Below the pieces are notes generated by a model. That model was not told the DNA's origin. It saw nothing but the letters and a program-made list of their open reading frames with translations, and searched no databases. This document shows, one piece after another, positions 1 through 5,026 of a stretch of DNA of 5,026 nucleotides. This stretch comes from Desulfobulbus sp. (lineage in GTDB: Bacteria; Pseudomonadota; Gammaproteobacteria; Burkholderiales; Rhodocyclaceae), in contig WQUQ01000163.1 in assembly GCA_009782025.1 (NCBI GenBank), positions 1 to 5,026 of the forward strand, in the 5' to 3' direction. The position numbers and the translations under genes are program-made. Each line of letters begins with the position of its first letter. The stretch's first letter is position 1.

Positions 1-100
1 CGCGTACTCGCTCCAGTGGAAACGTCTTGGTGATCACCCCCAGGCTCACGTGGTCGGTGATCCGGCTGCCCTCCCCAAGGGCTGCAAGCGTTCGGGCCAT
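1..100 (-). CDS. IS4-family-like transposase, N-terminal fragment (runs off left edge)
   Basis: This is the beginning of a gene read leftward from an ATG at 100-98; 33 codons are visible and the rest lies outside the window. The peptide starts MARTLAALGEGSRITDHVSL and continues GVITKTFPLERVR. This pattern, a short lead followed by an R(I/L)-(T/S)-D-x-(I/V)-SLGV-(I/L)-(T/A)-(K/R)-x-FP block, is how the N-terminal domain of many IS4-family DDE transposases begins. That recognition is from memory. The catalytic DDE residues would lie much further downstream and cannot be seen, so activity cannot be judged. A good ribosome binding site stands 8 bases before the ATG, which supports this start. The gene is divergent from smc, with 255 bases between the two start codons. 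No frameshift is visible in this short stretch. Confidence 0.72.
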   Translation of the reverse strand, partial: MARTLAALGEGSRITDHVSLGVITKTFPLERVR

Positions 101-107
101 ATACGCT

Positions 108-113
108 TCTCCT
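108..113 (-). promoter_or_regulatory. Ribosome binding site of the transposase
   Basis: Read on the minus strand, this is AGGAGA, about 7-8 bases before the ATG at 100. It is the strongest Shine-Dalgarno match near any start codon in the window, and it fixes the start of the transposase. Confidence 0.6.
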
Positions 114-304
114 GTCGGGAAAAGTGGACAGGATACCTCAAAATGGTTGTTAAGTGACGAGTGTTGGGGTTAGCAACGGTCAACTGCGGTTTTTAGGTTA
201 ATTGGGCAGGTTGGCGGTGGGACGCAGGCGATCCCAACAGGGGGCGGCCTGTAGTCTCCTTGTTGCAGGGATATTTTTCAACCGCTCGCAAAAACCAGCC
301 GATG

Positions 305-310
305 TATGAT
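305..310 (+). promoter_or_regulatory. Candidate -10 box for smc-zipA
   Basis: TATGAT matches five of six positions of the sigma-70 -10 consensus. It ends 45 bases before the chosen smc ATG, inside a local AT-rich island (about 264-312). No convincing -35 box lies 16-18 bases upstream; the bases there are GC-rich and match TTGACA poorly. If this is the promoter, transcription would start near 317, which would exclude the in-frame starts at 260 and 302. The match may be due to chance. Confidence 0.25.
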
Positions 311-355
311 ACGGCCCCCAATGTGGCGGCCGTTCCCGGCCCGCCGAGATCGCGC

Positions 356-3300
356 ATGCGCCTGACCCGACTCAAACTCGCCGGCTTCAAATCCTTCGTC
401 GATCCGACCGCCGTTGCCTTGCCGGGGCAACTGGTCGGCGTCGTCGGCCCGAATGGCTGCGGCAAATCCAACATCATGGATGCCGTGCGCTGGGTGCTGG
501 GCGAGTCGAAAGCCTCGGAACTGCGCGGCGAGTCGATGCAGGATGTGATTTTCAACGGTTCGACCAACCGTAAGCCGGTGTCGCGCGCCTCGGTCGAACT
601 GATTTTTGACAATTCGCTCGGCCGCGCCCTCGGCCAGTGGTCACAGTACGCCGAATTGTCGGTCAAGCGCGTGCTGACCCGGCAGGGCCAGTCGGATTAT
701 TTCATCAACAATCTGAAGGTGCGCCGCCGCGACATCACCGACCTGTTCCTTGGCACCGGCCTGGGGCCGCGCGCCTACGCCATCATCGGCCAGGGCATGA
801 TTTCGCGCATCATCGAGGCGCGGCCGGACGATCTGCGCGTGTTTCTCGAAGAAGCCGCCGGCGTTACCCGCTACAAGGAGCGGCGCAAGGAAACCCAGGG
901 CCGGCTGGAGGATACCCGCGAGAATCTGCTGCGCGTCGAGGACATCCGCGAGGAACTCGGGCATCAGATGGCGCGGCTGGAATCGCAGGCCGAAGTGGCG
1001 CGGCGCTATCAGACGCTCAATGAGCAACTGGCGCAGCGCCAGCAATTGCTGTGGCTGCTGCGGCGGCGCGAGGCCGAGGCCGAACGGCAGCGTCTGGCGC
1101 TCGACATCGAGCGCGCCGCCACCGAACTGGAAGCCGCGAACGCCGCCCTGCGCGACACCGAGGCCCGCGCCGAGGCCACCCGCGAAGCGCATTTTGCTGC
1201 CGGCGACGCGCTGCATCAGGCGCAGAGCGAGATGTACGCGGCCAATGCCGAGGTCGCCCGGCTGGAGGCGGAGATTCGCCATCGCCGCGAATCGCGCAGC
1301 CAACTGGAAGCGCGGCTGGTGCAACTGGAAGATGAACTCAAACAGTGGACAGAGACCGCCGAGCGTCTGGCCGAGGAACGTCAGAAGTGGGAGGAAGCGC
1401 AGGAAATCACCCGACAGCGCGTCGCCGTTGCCGAGGAGCGCCTGCACCAGCAGATGAACCTCGCGCCGCAGGTCGAAGAAGATCATGCCCAGGCGCAGGA
1501 AGAATTGCAGCGCCTGAAAGCGCGCACGGCCAACGGCGAGCAGAAGCTGGAAGTCGAGCAGACCCACAAGGCGCATGCCCAGCGCGCCTTGCAGGCCCTT
1601 GCCCTGCGCCGCGAACGCCTGCGCGACGGGACTTTCGGCGAAGCGCCGGACGAACTGACGCTGGCCGAGAAGGAAGAAGAACTGGAATTGCTGCGCGAGG
1701 AACTGGCCGGCGATCAGGAGCATCTGCAACAGTTGCAGGAAGAATTGCCGCAACTCGAAGCGCGGCGCAAGGCGGCGCAGGGCGAATGGCAGCGGCTGGA
1801 ACGCGAACTGGCCGCCGGCCAGGCGCGGCGCTCGGCGCTGGAGCAGATGCAGGCCAAGGCACAGGCCGCCGGCAAGCTGCCGGAATGGCTGCGCCGTCAT
1901 GATCTGGAAAACGCGCCGCCGCTGTGGCAGAAAATTCATGTCGAAGCCGGCTGGGAGGAGGCGGTCGAAGCCGTGCTGCGCGAGCGGCTTTCGGCCATCG
2001 CCGCCGACGAATCTGCGTGCAATCCGGCGCAGCTCGACGCCTGGCTGCACGATAGGCCGGAGGCGCGGCTGACGGTGATGCTGGGTGGTGCGGCGGCGAT
2101 CGAAACGCCGCCGAGCGAGTTACTGGTCAACTCACTGGCCCACTCGCTCGCTGCCCGCGTGCGCGCCGATGACCCCGCCATACGCGCCGTGCTGGCCGAC
2201 TGGTTGGGCGGTGTCGCCACCGCTGAGACGCTGGCCGAAGGCTTGACCCGCCGTACTGGATTGGCCCCCGGTGCGACGCTCGTCACGCGCGGCGGCGACT
2301 TGCTGACGCCCACCAGCATCACCTTCTTCGCCCCGGATCAGGGCGAGCACGGCCTGCTCGAACGCCAGCGCGAGATTGAAGCGCTGGCCGAGGGCATCGC
2401 GCTGGCCGAGGAACGCACGGCAACCCTGCGCGAGCAACAGACGCTGCTCGACGAGCAATGGGGCGACAAGCAGGAAGAAATCGACGAAACCCGCCAGTAC
2501 GTTACCGACCGTCAGCAGCGCGTGCATGCCGTGCAACTCGACGTGTTGAAGCTCGCGCAGGCGCTGGCCCGTTACACCGAGCAGAAGGAGCGCGTCGCCG
2601 AGCAATTGGCCGAACTCGCCGCCGAAGAAGAAGGCGAGCGCGAGCGTGAGATGGCCGCCGACGAGCGCATCGAGGAAATCCGCGACGGCCTGAACCGCAT
2701 TCGTGTGCTGGTTGCCGGCGCCCAGGCGCGGCTCGACGAGTGCGAGCGCGCCGTGCGCGCCGAGCGCGAAAAGAACGCCGATTTCGACCGCGCCTTGCGC
2801 GAGGCCCAATTCTCGGCCCGCGAGGCCGACGGCAAGTTGCAGGACATTTTCGCCCAGCAGGCGCTGGCGCAGCGCGAACTGACGCGCATCGAGCGCGACC
2901 GCGCCGCCTGCGCCGAGCAGGTCGAAGCGGCGCCGGCCGATGTCATGGAAGAACAGTTGCAGCAGGCGCTGGCAGCGCGTCAGGCGGCGGAAAAAAACCT
3001 GGCCGGCAAGCGCGACGCGCTGGAGGCGGCGACCCAGACGCTGCGCGCGCTGGAAGAACAGCGGCTGAAAATCGAGCAGGGTCTGGAACCGCTGCGCGCG
3101 CGCAGCGGCGAATTGAAGCTCAAGGAACAGGCGGCGGCGTTGAATGCCGAACAGTTCGCCATGCAACTGCTGGAAGCCGGGGCCGATGAGGCGGCGCTCG
3201 AAGCGGAAATCGGGACGGCCAGGCCCGCCGCCCTGCAAGGCGAAATCACCCGGCTCGGCAACGCCATCGCCGAACTCGGGGCGGTCAACCTCGCCGCCTT

Positions 3301-3892
3301 GCAGGAACTGGAGACGGCCACCGAGCGCAAGGGCTACCTCGACATGCAGGCGGCCGACCTGACCGAGGCCATGGAAACACTGGAAAACGCCATCCGCCGC
3401 ATCGACCGCGAAACGCGCGAACTGCTGCAATCGACCTTCGACACCGTCAACGGCCATTTCGGCCAGTTGTTCCCGGAGCTTTTTGGGGGCGGGCGCGCCG
3501 AACTGGTGATGACCGGAGACGAAATTCTCGATGCCGGCGTCCAGGTCATCGCCCAGCCGCCGGGCAAGAAGAACACGACCATCCACCTGCTCTCCGGCGG
3601 CGAAAAGGCCCTGACCGCCATCGCCCTGGTCTTTTCGATGTTCCAGTTGAACCCGGCGCCGTTCTGCCTGCTCGACGAGGTCGATGCGCCGCTCGACGAC
3701 AGCAACACCGAGCGCTTCTGCGGCATGGTCAGGAAAATGTCGGGGGCAACGCAGTTCCTGTTCATTTCCCATAATAAAATCGCGATGGAAATGGCCGAAC
3801 AACTGGTCGGCGTGACCATGCAGGAAAGCGGCGTCTCGCGCGTGGTCGAAGTGGATATCGAGGAAGCTCTGAAAATGAGGGATGCGGCGTAA
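356..3892 (+). CDS. smc: Chromosome segregation/condensation ATPase SMC
   Basis: Complete SMC protein of 1178 residues, the usual bacterial length. SMC dimers joined at the hinge, with the ScpA kleisin and ScpB, form an ATP-driven ring that loops and compacts DNA and helps sister origins separate. Residues here count from the ATG at 356. Walker A is GPNGCGKS (31-38), and the Q-loop glutamine is Q146 in YAIIGQG. The block RIIEARPDDLRVFLEEAAG leads into the first coiled coil (about 165-505, rich in E, R, Q, L and A). The hinge spans about 507-672 and the returning coiled coil about 675-975. The C-terminal head begins near GAVNLAAL (975-982), followed by signature LSGGEK (1079-1084), Walker B with catalytic glutamate FCLLDE (1103-1108) and D-loop PLDDSN (1112-1117). 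The frame opens at a TTG at 260 and has an ATG at 302, but family homology starts at MRLTRLKLAGFKSF, so 356 was chosen; its ribosome site is weak (GAGA, 346-349). Its stop abuts zipA. No key residue is missing. Confidence 0.97.
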   Translation: MRLTRLKLAGFKSFVDPTAVALPGQLVGVVGPNGCGKSNIMDAVRWVLGESKASELRGESMQDVIFNGSTNRKPVSRASVELIFDNSLGRALGQWSQYAELSVKRVLTRQGQSDYFINNLKVRRRDITDLFLGTGLGPRAYAIIGQGMISRIIEARPDDLRVFLEEAAGVTRYKERRKETQGRLEDTRENLLRVEDIREELGHQMARLESQAEVARRYQTLNEQLAQRQQLLWLLRRREAEAERQRLALDIERAATELEAANAALRDTEARAEATREAHFAAGDALHQAQSEMYAANAEVARLEAEIRHRRESRSQLEARLVQLEDELKQWTETAERLAEERQKWEEAQEITRQRVAVAEERLHQQMNLAPQVEEDHAQAQEELQRLKARTANGEQKLEVEQTHKAHAQRALQALALRRERLRDGTFGEAPDELTLAEKEEELELLREELAGDQEHLQQLQEELPQLEARRKAAQGEWQRLERELAAGQARRSALEQMQAKAQAAGKLPEWLRRHDLENAPPLWQKIHVEAGWEEAVEAVLRERLSAIAADESACNPAQLDAWLHDRPEARLTVMLGGAAAIETPPSELLVNSLAHSLAARVRADDPAIRAVLADWLGGVATAETLAEGLTRRTGLAPGATLVTRGGDLLTPTSITFFAPDQGEHGLLERQREIEALAEGIALAEERTATLREQQTLLDEQWGDKQEEIDETRQYVTDRQQRVHAVQLDVLKLAQALARYTEQKERVAEQLAELAAEEEGEREREMAADERIEEIRDGLNRIRVLVAGAQARLDECERAVRAEREKNADFDRALREAQFSAREADGKLQDIFAQQALAQRELTRIERDRAACAEQVEAAPADVMEEQLQQALAARQAAEKNLAGKRDALEAATQTLRALEEQRLKIEQGLEPLRARSGELKLKEQAAALNAEQFAMQLLEAGADEAALEAEIGTARPAALQGEITRLGNAIAELGAVNLAALQELETATERKGYLDMQAADLTEAMETLENAIRRIDRETRELLQSTFDTVNGHFGQLFPELFGGGRAELVMTGDEILDAGVQVIAQPPGKKNTTIHLLSGGEKALTAIALVFSMFQLNPAPFCLLDEVDAPLDDSNTERFCGMVRKMSGATQFLFISHNKIAMEMAEQLVGVTMQESGVSRVVEVDIEEALKMRDAA

Positions 3893-5026
3893 ATGACCGA
3901 ACTCCAGTTGGGATTGATCGGCCTCGGCGCGGCGACGGTGGTCGGCGTCTTGGCCTACAACAAGTGGCAGGCGCGGCGGCATCGCAAGCTGGCGGAAAAA
4001 GTGCTCAAGCCGCATCACGCGGACGTGCTGCTCGGCGGCGGCCAGCCGGCGACCGGGCGCGACGAGCCGAAATGGCCGGATGAGCCGGTCGAACCGGCTG
4101 CCGCCGAGCGCCGCGAACCGGTCTTGGCGGCGACGGAGCCAGTCGCCCCGATCGAGCCGCTGCCCGAGCCGTCGTTGCGCGCGCCGACGCGCGACCCCGC
4201 GCCGAACGATGACGCGGCCGCTTCTGCTGCCACCGATTCTGCCACCAACTCCGCGCCGCTCGAACTGCTCGATCCGCGCCTCGAATTCATCGTCGCCATG
4301 GAACTGGTCGAGCAGGTAGCCGCCGCGCAGATTCTGCATTCACAGCGCGATGCGCTCGAACGCCTGAGCAAACCGGTGCACTGGGTCGGCTTCAACGAGC
4401 GTAGCCGCGAATGGGAGCGCCTGCGCGCCGACAGCGAACAGCCGGTGCGCCGCCTGCGCGTCGGCCTGCAACTGGTCAACCGCCAGGGGCCGGTCAGCGA
4501 GGGCGATCTGGTCGTCTTTACCGGCGCCATGCAGGCCCTGGCCGATGAACTGATGGCCGTGGCCGACATGCCGCCCTCGCGCGTGCTCGACCAGGCAGCC
4601 GAGATCGACCGCTTCTGCGCCGCCGTCGATCTCGAAATCGGCATCAACCTAGTCAGCGCCGGCGCGCCCTTCCCCGGCACCAAGATTCGCGCCCTGGCCG
4701 AGGCCGCCGGCATGGCGCTCGGTGTCGATGGCGCTTTCGTCCGTTATGACGACGCCGGTCAACCGCAATTCAGCCTGCAAAATTACGAAACGACGCCGTT
4801 TTCCGCCGATACCCTGCGCAACCTGACGACGCACGGCCTGACCTTCGTCCTCGACGTGCCGCGCGTCGACCACGGCGAGCGGGTGTTCATGCAGATGACC
4901 GAACTCGCCCGCCGCTTCGCCGACACGCTGCACGGCGCGCTGGTCGACGACAACCGCCAGCCGCTCGGCGACAGCCAACTCGAACACATCCGCCGCGAAT
5001 TCATCGGCAAGCCGCAGGCAACCATG
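3893..5026 (+). CDS. zipA: Cell division protein ZipA-like, membrane-anchored FtsZ-binding protein (3' end outside window)
   Basis: 378 codons are visible with no stop, so the gene is cut by the right edge, probably close to its end. Residues 4-22 are one hydrophobic segment (LQLGLIGLGAATVVGVLAY) followed by basic residues (KWQARRHRK). That is the ZipA plan: short N-terminus outside, single membrane anchor, body in the cytoplasm. Residues about 40-125 are a P/A/E-rich, probably disordered linker. Residues about 245-370 match the ZipA C-terminal FtsZ-binding domain as I recall it from E. coli: FSLQN (293-297) against FSLAN, an LTTHGLTFVLDVP strand against FTTPGVTIFMQVP, then a helix and ADTLHGALVDDNRQPL against ADEVGGVVLDDQRRMM. 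Residues 127-230 look like a second, diverged copy of that fold. ZipA tethers FtsZ filaments to the membrane at the division site. The ATG directly follows the smc TAA, with GAGGG at 3877-3881 as a ribosome site, so translation is probably coupled. FtsZ binding is inferred from the family; it is less established outside gammaproteobacteria. Confidence 0.88.
   Translation, partial: MTELQLGLIGLGAATVVGVLAYNKWQARRHRKLAEKVLKPHHADVLLGGGQPATGRDEPKWPDEPVEPAAAERREPVLAATEPVAPIEPLPEPSLRAPTRDPAPNDDAAASAATDSATNSAPLELLDPRLEFIVAMELVEQVAAAQILHSQRDALERLSKPVHWVGFNERSREWERLRADSEQPVRRLRVGLQLVNRQGPVSEGDLVVFTGAMQALADELMAVADMPPSRVLDQAAEIDRFCAAVDLEIGINLVSAGAPFPGTKIRALAEAAGMALGVDGAFVRYDDAGQPQFSLQNYETTPFSADTLRNLTTHGLTFVLDVPRVDHGERVFMQMTELARRFADTLHGALVDDNRQPLGDSQLEHIRREFIGKPQATM

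Larger units (their letters stand above)
1..204 (-). mobile_element. Probable end of an IS4-like insertion sequence (outer boundary approximate)
   Basis: The transposase start and its untranslated leader imply that an insertion-sequence terminus lies between about 115 and 230. The stretch 121-200 is about 44% GC, well below the coding sequence, and GC-rich sequence resumes near 205. A plausible tip on the minus strand is AACCTAAAAACCGCAGTT, at about 184-201. The other end of the element is outside the window, so neither the terminal inverted repeat nor the target-site duplication can be confirmed. The right limit given here is an estimate. Confidence 0.4.

Noticed and set aside
188..296. Short inverted match ggttttt (188-194) and aaaaacc (290-296)
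   Set aside because: Seven bases around a gap of almost 100 is expected by chance in AT-rich stretches. It fits neither a terminator nor a terminal repeat pair, since the transposase is not between the arms.
193..666. A 157-codon minus-strand open frame covering the gap upstream of smc
   Set aside because: Most of it overlaps the conserved SMC ATPase head in antisense, and the protein resembles nothing I know. No ribosome binding site was identified.
1496..1760. Repeated short words such as caggaagaattg within smc
   Set aside because: These come from recurring Q-E-E-L heptad codons in the coiled coil and are not a DNA repeat element.
641..2050. A 469-codon minus-strand open frame inside smc
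   Set aside because: It is the reverse shadow of the smc coiled coil. The repetitive LQFF/FQLLL runs are reverse-strand readings of GAG/GAA/CAG-rich codons.
2132..4339. A 735-codon open frame on the minus strand spanning the end of smc and the start of zipA
   Set aside because: It lies opposite two well-recognised genes. Its composition (rich in R, G, L, Q, A and F) is what a GC-rich coding strand gives when read backward, and it shows no recognisable domain or ribosome site.

Overview
The window carries the front of a chromosome-maintenance and cell-division operon, with a fragment of an insertion sequence beside it. GC content is high, and the GC-rich codon use leaves long empty open frames on the opposite strand. 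The SMC sequence type and the smc-zipA order suggest a proteobacterium, most likely a betaproteobacterium of the Rhodocyclales kind (Azoarcus, Thauera, Dechloromonas, Accumulibacter). The lineage is inferred from family resemblance and was not tested by a search.

Layout. Positions 1-100 (minus strand) hold the first 33 codons of a transposase resembling the IS4 family; the rest lies outside the window. Positions 101-355 are non-coding. They hold the transposase ribosome binding site, probably the end of the insertion sequence, and the presumed smc promoter region. Positions 356-3892 (plus strand) are a complete smc gene of 1178 residues, with intact ATPase motifs, two long coiled-coil arms and a hinge. 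Position 3893 to the right edge is zipA, which starts on the base after the smc stop and is still open after 378 codons.

How the genes fit together. SMC, with its ScpA/ScpB partners (not in the window), organises and helps segregate the chromosome. ZipA is a membrane-anchored division protein that binds FtsZ. In related genomes ligA (NAD-dependent DNA ligase) commonly follows, but it is not visible here. The TAAATG junction implies one transcript and probably coupled translation.

Two points deserve a second look. The ZipA-like protein seems to contain two tandem, diverged copies of the ZipA C-terminal fold. An insertion sequence also sits, divergently oriented, immediately upstream of the operon. 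I found no CRISPR array, RNA gene or clearly undescribed system.
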